64,000 bases of DNA from Calliopsis andreniformis (taxonomy: Eukaryota; Arthropoda; Insecta; Hymenoptera; Andrenidae), in assembly GCF_051401765.1 (NCBI RefSeq), contig NW_027480429.1:9118157-9182156 (forward strand), written 5' to 3'. Numbering within the stretch: position 1 is the stretch's first letter; each line of letters opens with the position of its first letter. The notes under the pieces were generated by a model. It did no database searches. It was not told where the DNA came from and saw nothing but the letters and a program-made list of their open reading frames with translations. Of this stretch, positions 52,171 to 63,236 are shown one piece after another. The translations under genes and the position numbers were made by a program.

Positions 52171-54660
52171 TCTGGTAGAACAACGGCCTAGGGTGAAGCC
52201 TAGGTTGCCCGGAACGTAGAAATGAACATAACTTTTACACTGGTAGCAATTATTCGTTTTATACAGTGGAAAAACTGTTCTATTTATTTTGTATTTAATG
52301 CTTCGGGCGTTGGCTTCTAGGGCCCTAACTGTTTGATCTGGTGGAGCGACGCCCTAGAGTGAAACCTAGGTTGCCCGGAACGTAGCAATGACCACAACTT
52401 TCACACTGGTTGCTATTATTCGTTTTATACGATGGAAAAACTGTTATATTTATATTGTATTTTATTCTTCTGGCGTTCACTTCTTAGGCCCGAACTATTC
52501 GATCTGGTGGAACAACGCCATAGGGTGAAGCCTAGGTTGCCCGGAACGTAGAATTGACCATAACGTTTACACTGGTAGCAATTTTTCGTTTTATACAATG
52601 GAAAAACTGTTCTATTTATTTTGTATTTTATGCTTCGGGCGTTGACTTCTAAGGCCCTAACTGTTTGATCTGGTGGAGCAACGCCCTAGAGTGAAGGCTA
52701 GGTTGCCCGGTACGTAGAAATGACCATCACTTTCAAACTGGTTGCAATTATTCGTTTTATACGATGGAAAAGCTGTTGTATTTATATCGTATTTTATGCT
52801 TCTGGCGTTGACTTCTTAGGCCCTAACTATTCGATCCGGTGGAGCAGCGCCCTAGAGTGAAGCCTAGGTTTCTCTGAATGTAGAAATGACCATTACTTTC
52901 ACACTGGTTGCAATCATTCGTTTTATACGATGGAAAAGCTGTTGTATTTATATTGTATTTTATGCCTCTGGCGTTGACTTCTAAGGCCGTAGCTATTGGA
53001 TGTGGTGGAGCAGCGCCCTAGAGTGACGCCTAGGGTGCTCGGAGCGTAGAAATGACCATTACTTTCACACTGGTTGCAATTATTCGTTTTATACGATGGA
53101 AAAACTGTTGCATTTATATTGTATTTTATGCTTCTGGCGTTCACTTCTTAGGCCCTAACTATTCGATCTGGTGGAGCAACGCCCTAGAGTGAAGCCTAGG
53201 TTGCCCGGAAAGTAGAAATGACCATAACTTTCATACTGGTTGCAATTATTCGTTTTATATGATGGAAAAACTGTTGTATTTATATTGTATTTTATGCTTC
53301 TGGCGTTCACTCCTTAGGCCCTAACTATTCGATCTGGTGGAACAACGGCTTGGGGTGAAGCCTAGGTTGCCCGGAACGTAGAAATGACCATAACTTTTAC
53401 ACTGGTAGTAATTATTCGTTTTACACAATGGAAAAACTGTTCTATTTATTTTGTATTTAATGCTTCGGGCGTTGGCTTCTAGGGCCCTAACAGTTTGATC
53501 TGGTGGAGCGAAGCCCTAGAGTGAAACCAAGGTTGCCCGAAACGTAGCAATGACCACAACCTTCACACAGGTTGCTATTATTCGTTTTATACGATGGAAA
53601 AACTGTTATATTTATATTGTATTTTATTCTTCTGGCGTTCACTTCTTAGGCTCGAACTATTCGATCTGGTGGAACAACGCCCTAGGGTGAAGCCTAGGTT
53701 GCCCGGAACGTAGAATTGACCATAACGTTTACACTGGTAGCAATTATTCGTTTTATACAATGGAAAAACTGTTCTATTTATTTTGTATTTTATGCTTCGG
53801 GCGTTGACTTCTAAGGCCCTAACTGTTTGATCTGGTGGAGCAGCGCCCTAGAGTGAAGCCTAGGTTTCTCTGAATGTAGAAATGACCATTACTTTCACAC
53901 TGGTTGCAATCATTCGTTTTATACGATGGAAAAGCTGTTGTATTTATATTGTATTTTATGCCTCTGGCGTTGACTTCTAAGGCCGTAGCTATTAGATGTG
54001 GTGGAGCAGCGCCCTAGAGTGACGCCTAGGGTGCTCGGAACGTAGAAATGACCATTACTTTCACACTGGTTGCAATTATTCGTTTTATACGATGGAAAAA
54101 CTGTTGCATTTATATTGTATTTTATGCTTCTGGCGTTCACTTCTTAGGCCCTAACTATTCGATCTGGTGGAGCAACGCCCTAGAGTGAAGCCTAGGTTGC
54201 CCGGAAAGTAGAAATGACCATAACTTTCATACTGGTTGCAATTATTCGTTTTATATGATGGAAAAACTGTTGTATTTATATTGTATTTTATGCTTCTGGC
54301 GTTCACTCCTTAGGCCCTAACTATTCGATCTGGTGGAACAACGGCCTGGGGTGAAGCCTAGGTTGCCCGGAACGTAGAAATGACCATAACTTTTACACTG
54401 GTAGCAATTATTCGTTTTATACAATGGAAAAACTGTTCTATTTATTTTGTATTTAATGCTTCGGGCGTTGGCTTCTAGGGCCCTAACAGTTTGATCTGGT
54501 GGAGCGACGCCCTAGAGTGAAACCTAGGTTGCCCGGAACGTAGCAATGACCACAACCTTCACACAGGTTGCTATTATTCGTGTTATACGATGGAAAAACT
54601 GTTATATTTATATTGTATTTTATTCTTCTGGCGTTCACTTCTTAGGCCCGAACTATTCGA
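52171..54660 (+). repeat. 15-mer HOR (2,490 bp), right domain, copy 1
   Basis: It has the composition 9 plus 6 monomers: 52834-53829 and the following bases share a 996-bp internal repeat. Diagnostic marks are CTTCTAGGGCCC, GGAACGTAGCAATGACC, TTTCTCTGAATG and GACGCCTAGGGTGC. Near-identical to 54661-57150. Confidence 0.9.
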
Positions 54661-57150
54661 TCTGGTAGAACAACGGCCTAGGGTGAAGCCTAGGTTGCCC
54701 GGAACGTAGAAATGAACATAACTTTTACACTGGTAGCAATTATTCGTTTTATACAGTGGAAAAACTGTTCTATTTATTTTGTATTTAATGCTTCGGGCGT
54801 TGGCTTCTAGGGCCCTAACTGTTTGATCTGGTGGAGCGACGCCCTAGAGTGAAACCTAGGTTGCCCGGAACGTAGCAATGACCACAACTTTCACACTGGT
54901 TGCTATTATTCGTTTTATACGATGGAAAAACTGTTATATTTATATTGTATTTTATTCTTCTGGCGTTCACTTCTTAGGCCCGAACTATTCGATCTGGTGG
55001 AACAACGCCATAGGGTGAAGCCTAGGTTGCCCGGAACGTAGAATTGACCATAACGTTTACACTGGTAGCAATTTTTCGTTTTATACAATGGAAAAACTGT
55101 TCTATTTATTTTGTATTTTATGCTTCGGGCGTTGACTTCTAAGGCCCTAACTGTTTGATCTGGTGGAGCAACGCCCTAGAGTGAAGGCTAGGTTGCCCGG
55201 TACGTAGAAATGACCATCACTTTCAAACTGGTTGCAATTATTCGTTTTATACGATGGAAAAGCTGTTGTATTTATATCGTATTTTATGCTTCTGGCGTTG
55301 ACTTCTTAGGCCCTAACTATTCGATCCGGTGGAGCAGCGCCCTAGAGTGAAGCCTAGGTTTCTCTGAATGTAGAAATGACCATTACTTTCACACTGGTTG
55401 CAATCATTCGTTTTATACGATGGAAAAGCTGTTGTATTTATATTGTATTTTATGCCTCTGGCGTTGACTTCTGAGGCCGTAGCTATTGGATGTGGTGGAG
55501 CAGCGCCCTAGAGTGACGCCTAGGGTGCTCGGAGCGTAGAAATGACCATTACTTTCACACTGGTTGCAATTATTCGTTTTATACGATGGAAAAACTGTTG
55601 CATTTATATTGTATTTTATGCTTCTGGCGTTCACTTCTTAGGCCCTAACTATTCGATCTGGTGGAGCAACGCCCTAGAGTGAAGCCTAGGTTGCCCGGAA
55701 AGTAGAAATGACCATAACTTTCATACTGGTTGCAATTATTCGTTTTATATGATGGAAAAACTGTTGTATTTATATTGTATTTTATGCTTCTGGCGTTCAC
55801 TCCTTAGGCCCTAACTATTCGATCTGGTGGAACAACGGCTTGGGGTGAAGCCTAGGTTGCCCGGAACGTAGAAATGACCATAACTTTTACACTGGTAGTA
55901 ATTATTCGTTTTACACAATGGAAAAACTGTTCTATTTATTTTGTATTTAATGCTTCGGGCGTTGGCTTCTAGGGCCCTAACAGTTTGATCTGGTGGAGCG
56001 AAGCCCTAGAGTGAAACCAAGGTTGCCCGAAACGTAGCAATGACCACAACCTTCACACAGGTTGCTATTATTCGTTTTATACGATGGAAAAACTGTTATA
56101 TTTATATTGTATTTTATTCTTCTGGCGTTCACTTCTTAGGCTCGAACTATTCGATCTGGTGGAACAACGCCCTAGGGTGAAGCCTAGGTTGCCCGGAACG
56201 TAGAATTGACCATAACGTTTACACTGGTAGCAATTATTCGTTTTATACAATGGAAAAACTGTTCTATTTATTTTGTATTTTATGCTTCGGGCGTTGACTT
56301 CTAAGGCCCTAACTGTTTGATCTGGTGGAGCAGCGCCCTAGAGTGAAGCCTAGGTTTCTCTGAATGTAGAAATGACCATTACTTTCACACTGGTTGCAAT
56401 CATTCGTTTTATACGATGGAAAAGCTGTTGTATTTATATTGTATTTTATGCCTCTGGCGTTGACTTCTAAGGCCGTAGCTATTAGATGTGGTGGAGCAGC
56501 GCCCTAGAGTGACGCCTAGGGTGCTCGGAACGTAGAAATGACCATTACTTTCACACTGGTTGCAATTATTCGTTTTATACGATGGAAAAACTGTTGCATT
56601 TATATTGTATTTTATGCTTCTGGCGTTCACTTCTTAGGCCCTAACTATTCGATCTGGTGGAGCAACGCCCTAGAGTGAAGCCTAGGTTGCCCGGAAAGTA
56701 GAAATGACCATAACTTTCATACTGGTTGCAATTATTCGTTTTATATGATGGAAAAACTGTTGTATTTATATTGTATTTTATGCTTCTGGCGTTCACTCCT
56801 TAGGCCCTAACTATTCGATCTGGTGGAACAACGGCTTGGGGTGAAGCCTAGGTTGTCCGGAACGTAGAAATGACCATAACTTTTACACTGGTAGTAATTA
56901 TTCGTTTTACACAATGGAAAAACTGTTCTATTTATTTTGTATTTAATGCTTCGGGCGTTGGCTTCTAGGGCCCTAACAGTTTGATCTGGTGGAGCGAAGC
57001 CCTAGAGTGAAACCTAGGTTGCCCGAAACGTAGCAATGACCACAACCTTCACACAGGTTGCTATTATTCGTTTTATACGATGGAAAAACTGTTATATTTA
57101 TATTGTATTTTATTCTTCTGGCGTTCACTTCTTAGGCCCGAACTATTCGA
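54661..57150 (+). repeat. 15-mer HOR (2,490 bp), right domain, copy 2
   Basis: Second copy; a visible difference is CTGAGGCCG at 55471 against CTAAGGCCG. The copy ends where TCTGGTAGAAC would restart and TCTGGTGGAAC is found. Confidence 0.9.
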
Positions 57151-58300
57151 TCTGGTGGAACAACGCCCTAGGGTGAAGCCTAGGTTGCCCGGAACGTAGA
57201 ATTGACCATAACGTTTACACTGGTAGCAATTATTCGTTTTATACAATGGAAAAACTGTTCTATTTATTTTGTATTTTATGCTTCGGGCGTTGACTTCTAA
57301 GGCCCTAACTGTTTGATCTGGTGGAGCAACGCCCTAGAGTGAAGGCTAGGTTGCCCGGTACGTAGAAATGACCATCACTTTCAAACTGGTTGCAATTATT
57401 CGTTTTATACGATGGAAAAGCTGTTGTATTTATATCGTATTTTATGCTTCTGTCGTTGACTTCTTAGGCCCTAACTGTTTGATCTGGTGGAGCAACGCCC
57501 TAGAGTGAAGCCTAGCTTGCCCGGAATGTAGAAATGACCATGACATTAACACTGGTTGCTATTATTCGTTTTATACGGTGGAAAAACTGTTATATTTATA
57601 TTGCATTTTATGCTTCGGGCACTGACTTCTAAGGCCCTAACAATTCAGTCTGTTGGAGCAACGCCCTAGGGTGAAGCCTAGGTTGCCCGGCAAGTAGAAA
57701 TGACCATAACCTTCATACTGGTTGCAATTATTCGTTTTATATGATGGAAAAACTGTTGTATTTATATTGTATTTTATGCTTCGGGCGTTCACTTCTTAGG
57801 CCCTAACTATTCGATCTGGTGGAACAACGGCCTAGGGTGAAGCCTAGGTTGCCCGGAACGTAGATATGACCATAACTTTTACACTCGTAGCAATTATTCG
57901 TTTTATAGAATGGAAAAACTGTTCTATTTATTTTGTATTTAATGCTTCGGGCGTTGGCTTCTAGGGCCCTAACAGTTTGATCTGGTGGAGCGACGCCCTA
58001 GAGTGAAACCTAGGTTGCCCGGAACGTAGCAATGACCACAACTTTCGCACTGGTTGCTATTATTCGTTTTATACGATGGAAAAACTGTTATATTTATATT
58101 GTATCTTATTCTTCTGGCGTTCACTTCTTAGGCCCGAACTATTCGATCTGCTGGAACAACGCCCTAGGGTGAAGCCTAGGTTGCCCGGAACGTAGAATTG
58201 ACCATAACGTTTACACTGGTAGCAATTATTCGTTTTATACAATGGAAAAACTGTTCTATTTATTTTGTATTTTATGCCTTGGGCGTTGACTTCTAAGGCC
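57151..58300 (+). repeat. Mixed monomers after the 15-mers
   Basis: About seven monomers that combine types seen at 52.6, 42.2 and 50.8 kb. I saw no tandem copy of this stretch and nothing other than satellite. Confidence 0.75.
57564..57580 (+). other. CENP-B-box-like motif, 8 of 9 core positions
   Basis: ATACGGTGGAAAAACTG context, so this is an A-to-G change in a common monomer and not the GTGTGAAGG subtype. It lies in the mixed stretch after the 15-mers and appears independent of the copy at 20381. Confidence 0.5.
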
Positions 58301-59296
58301 CTAACTATTCGATCTGGTGAAGCAGCGCCCTAGCGTGAAGCCTAGGTTGCTCGGAATGTATAAATGACCATTACTTTCACACTGGTTGCAATCATTCGTT
58401 TTATACGATGGAAAAGCTGTTGTATTTATACTGTATTTTATGCCTCTGGCGTTGACTTCTAAGGCCGTAGCTATTAGATGTGGTGGAGCAACGCCCTAGA
58501 GTGACGCCTAGGGTGCTCGGAACGTAGAAATGACCATTACTTTCACACTGGTTGCAATTATTCGTTTTATACGATGGAAAAACTGTTGTATTTATATCGT
58601 ATTTTATGCTTCTGGCGTTGACTTCTTAGGCCCTAACTATTCCATCAGGCGGAACAACGCCCTAGCGTGAAGCCTAGGTTGCCCGGCAAGTAGAAATGAC
58701 CATAACTTTCACACTGGCAGCAATTACTCGTTTTATACGATGGAAAAACTGTTCTATTTATCTTGTATTTTATGCTTCGGGCTTTGACTTCTAAAGCCCT
58801 AACTATTCGATCTGGTGGAGCAACGCCCTCGAGTGAAGCGTAGGTTGCCCGGTACGTAGAAATGACCATAACCTTCATACTGGTTGCAATTATTCGTTTT
58901 ATATGATGGAAAAACTGTTGTATTTATATTGTATTTTATGCTTCGGGCATTAACTTCTAAGGCCCTAAATATTCAATCTGTTGGAGCAACGCCCTAGGAT
59001 GAAGCCTAGGTTGCCCGGAAAGTAGAAATGACCATAACTTTCACACTGGTAGCAATTATTCGTTTTATACAATGGAAAAACTGTTCTATTTATTCTGTAT
59101 TTTATGCTTCGGGCGTTGACTTCTAAGGCCCTAACTATTCGATCTGGTGGAGCAACGCCCTCGAGTGAAGCCTAGGTTGCCCGGTACATATAAATGACCA
59201 TCACTTTCAAATTGGTTGCAATTATTCCTGTTATATGATGGAAAAACTGTTGTATTTTTATTGCATTTTATGCTTCGGGCATTGACTTCTAAGGCC
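58301..59296 (+). repeat. 6-mer HOR (996 bp), copy 1
   Basis: Marks are GGTGAAGCAGCGCCCTAGCG, ATTCCATCAGGCGGAAC and GGTACATATAAATGACC. It matches the next copy at 996 bp. GATGTGG here reads GATATGG in copy 2. Confidence 0.9.
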
Positions 59297-60292
59297 CTAA
59301 CTATTCGATCTGGTGCAGCAGCGCCCTAGCGTGAAGCCTAGGTTGCTCGGAATGTAGAAATGACCATTACTTTCACACTGGTTGCAATCATTCGTTTTAT
59401 ACGATGGAAAAGCTGTTGTATTTATACTGTATTTTATGCCTCTGGCGTTGACTTCTAAGGCCGTAGCTATTAGATATGGTGGAGCAACGCCCTAGAGTGA
59501 CGCCTAGGGTGCTCGGAACGTAGAAATGACTATTACTTTCACACTGGTTGCAATTATTCGTTTTATACGATGGAAAAACTGTTGTATTTATATCGTATTT
59601 TATGCTTCTGGCGTTGACTTCTTAGGCCCTAACTATTCCATCAGGCGGAACAACGCCCTAGCGTGAAGCCTAGGTTGCCCGGCAAGTAGAAATGACCATA
59701 ACTTTCACACTGGCAGCAATTACTCGTTTTATACGATGGAAAAACTGTTCTATTTATCTTGTATTTTATGCTTCGGGCTTTGACTTCTAAAGCCCTAACT
59801 ATTCGATCTGGTGGAGCAACGCCCTCGAGTGAAGCGTAGGTTGCCCGGTACGTAGAAATGACCATAACCTTCATACTGGTTGCAATTATTCGTTTTATAT
59901 GATGGAAAAACTGTTGTATTTATATTGTATTTTATGCTTCGGGCATTGACTTCTAAGGCCCTAACTATTCAATCTGTTGGAGCAACGCCCTAGGATGAAG
60001 CCTAGGTTGCCTGGAAAGTAGAAATGACCATAACTTTCACACTGGTAGCAATTATTCGTTTTATACAATGGAAAAACTGTTCTATTTATTCTGTATTTTA
60101 TGCTTCGGGCGTTGACTTCTAAGGCCCTAACTATTCGATCTGGTGGAGCAACGCCCTCGAGTGAAGCCTAGGTTGCCCGGTACATATAAATGACCATCAC
60201 TTTCAAATTGGTTGCAATTATTCCTGTTACATGATGGAAAAACTGTTGTATTTTTATTGCATTTTATGCTTCGGGCATTGACTTCTAAGGCC
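59297..60292 (+). repeat. 6-mer HOR (996 bp), copy 2
   Basis: Tandem copy with GGTGCAGCAGCGCC replacing GGTGAAGCAGCGCC. The next repeat begins at once. Confidence 0.9.
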
Positions 60293-60575
60293 CTAACTAT
60301 TCGATCTGGTGCAGCAGCGCCCTAGCGTGAAGCCTAGGTTGCTCGGAATGTAGAAATGACCATTACTTTCACACTGGTTGCAATCATTCGTTTTATACGA
60401 TGGAAAAGCTGTTGTATTTATACTGTATTTTATGCCTCTGGCGTTGACTTCTAAGGCCGTAGCTATTAGATGTGGTGGAGCAACGCCCTAGAGTGACGCC
60501 TAGGGTGCTCGGAACGTAGAAATGACCATTACTTTCACACTGGTTGCAATTATTCGTTTTATACGATGGAAAAAC
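60293..60575 (+). repeat. 6-mer HOR, copy 3, partial
   Basis: About 1.7 monomers of a third copy. It ends near 60575, where CTGTAGCATTTATAATG replaces CTGTTGTATTTATATCG and a 54-kb-like monomer follows. Confidence 0.85.
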
Positions 60576-61547
60576 TGTAGCATTTATAATGTATTTTATG
60601 CTTCTGGCGTTCACTTCTTAGGCCCTAACTATTCGATCTGGTGGAGCAACGCCCTAGAGTGAAGCCTAGGTTGCCCGGAACGTAGAAATGACCGTCACTT
60701 TCACACTGGTTGCAATTATTCGTTTTATACGATGGAAAAACTGTTGTATTTTTATTGCATTTTATGCTTCGGGCACTGACTTCTAAAGCCCTAACTATTC
60801 AATCTGCTGGAGCAACGCCCTAGAGCGAAGCCTAGGTTGCCCGATACGTAGAAATGACCATAACTTTCACACTGGTTGCTATTATTCGTTTTATACGATG
60901 GACAAACTGTTATATTTATTTTGTATTTTATGCTTCGGGCGTTGACTTCTAAGGCCCTAACTATTCGATCTGGTGTAGCAACGCCCTAGAGTGAAGCCTA
61001 GGTTGCCCGGTACGTAGAAATGACCATCACTTTCAAACTGGTTGCAATTATTCGTTTTATACAATGGAAAAACTGTTCTATTTATTTTGTATTTTATGCT
61101 TCGGGCGTTGACTTCTAAGGCCCTAACTGTCTGATCTGGTGGAGCAACGCCCTAGAGTGAAACCTAGGTTGCCCGGAACGTAGAAATGACCATAACTTTC
61201 ACACTGGTTGCTATTATTCGTTTTATACGATGGAAAAACTGTTATATTTATATTGTATTTTATGCGTCTGGCGTTCACTTCTTAGGCCCTAACTATTCGA
61301 TATGGTGGAGCACCGCCCTAGAGTGAAGCCTAGGATGCTCGGAACGTAGAAATGACCACTACTTTCACACTGTTTGCAATTATTCATTTAATACGATGGA
61401 AAAGCTGTTGTACTTATATCGTATTTTATGCTTCGGGCGTTGACTTCATAGGCCCTAACATTTCGATCTGGTGGAGCAACGCCCTACAGTGAAGCCTAGG
61501 TTGCCCGGAACGTAGATATGACCATAACCTTCACACAGGTTGCAATT

Positions 61548-61564
61548 ATTCGTTTTATACGGTG
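61548..61564 (+). other. CENP-B-box-like motif, 8 of 9 core positions, in GGTGTGAAGG monomer
   Basis: Same subtype as at 37810, 143 monomers downstream, in the block 61030-62130. Confidence 0.5.
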
Positions 61565-63220
61565 TGAAGGCTGTTGTATTTATTTTGTATTTTATTCTTC
61601 TGGTGTTGAGTTCTTAGGCCCTAACTATCCGCTCTGGTGGAACAACGCCGTAGAGTGAAGCCTAGGTTGCCCGGAACGAAGAAATGACCATTACTTTCAC
61701 ACTGTTTGCAATTATTCCTTTTATACGATGGTAAAGCTGTTGTATTTATATCGTATTTTATGCTTCGGGCGTTGACTTCTTAGGCCCTAACATTTCGATC
61801 TGGTGGAGCAACGTCCTAGAGCGAAGCCTAGGTTGCCCGGAACGTAGAAATGACCATCACTTTCAAACTGGTTGCAATTAATCCTGTTATACGATGGAAA
61901 AACTGTTGTATTTTTATTGCATTTTATGCTTCGGGCCTTGACTTCTAAGACCCTAACTATTCAAACTGTTGGAGCAACGCCCTAGGGTGAAGCCTAGGTT
62001 GCCCGGAAAGTAGAAATGACCATAACTTTCATACTGGTTGCAATTATTCGTTTTATATGATGGAAAAACTGTTGTATTTATATTGTATTTTATGCTTCTG
62101 GCGTTCACTTCTTAGGCCCTAACTATTCGATCTGGAGGAACAACGCCCTAGGGTGAAGCCTAGGTTGCCCGGTACGTAGAAATGACCATCACTTTCAAAC
62201 TGGTTGCAATTATTCGTTTTATACAATGGAAAAACTGTTCTATTTATTTTGTATCTTATGCTTCGGGCGTTGACTTCTAAGGCCCTAACTGTCTGATCTG
62301 GTGGAGCAACGCCCTAGAGTGAAACCTAGGTTGCCCGGAACGTAGAAATGACCATTACTTTCACACTGTTTGCAATTATTCCTTTTATACGATGGAAAAG
62401 CTGTTGTATTTATATCGTATTTTATGCTTCTGGCGTTGCCTTCTAAGGACCTAACTATTCGATCTGGTGGAGCAACGCCCTGGGGTGAAGCCCACGCTGC
62501 TCGGAATGTAGAAATGACCATAACTTTCACATTGGTTGCAATTATTCGTTTTATACGATGGAAAAGCTGTTGTATTTATATTGTATTTTATGCCTCTGGC
62601 GTTAAATTCTAAGGCCGTAGCTATTAGATGTGGTGGAGCAGCGCACTAGAGTGACGCCTAGGGTGCTCGGAACGTAGAAATGACCATTACTTTCACACTG
62701 GTTGCAATTATTCGTTTTATACGATGGAAAAGCTGTTATATTTATATTGTATTTTATGCTTCTGGCATTAACTTCTAAGGCCCTAACTATTCAATCTGTC
62801 GGAGCAACGCCCCAGGGTGATGCCTAGGTTGCCCGGGAAGTAGAAATGACCATAACTTTCATACTGGTTGCAATTATTCGTTTTAAATGATGGAAAAACT
62901 GTTGTATTTATATTGTATTTTATGCTTCGGGCGTTGGCTTTTAAGGCCCTAACTGTTTGATCTGGTGGAGCAACGCCCTAGAGTGAAGACTAGGTTGCCC
63001 GGAAAGTAGAAATGACCATATCTTTCATACTGGTTGCAATTATTCGATTTTTATGTTGGAAAAACTGTTGTATTTATATTGTATTTAATGCCTCTGGCGT
63101 TCACTTCTTAGGCCCTAACTATTCGATCTGGTGGAACAACGACCTAGGGTGAATCCTAGGTCGCCCGGAACGTAGAAATGACCATAACTTTTACACTGGT
63201 AGCAATTATTCGTTTTATAC

Positions 63221-63236
63221 AATGGAAAACTGTTCT
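63221..63236 (+). repeat. Monomer with 1-bp deletion (165 bp)
   Basis: AATGGAAAACTG has four A bases where sisters have five. The landmark falls at 63319 in place of 63320. Confidence 0.85.

Noticed and set aside
43129..60614. Minus-strand frames of 64-77 codons at 43129, 44650, 46615, 48136, 51429, 52923, 53919, 55413, 56409, 58645, 59641 and 60393
   Set aside because: Same satellite frames in other HOR families. Their spacing (3486, 1494 and 996 bp) is the HOR spacing. They are not conserved as proteins independently of the DNA.
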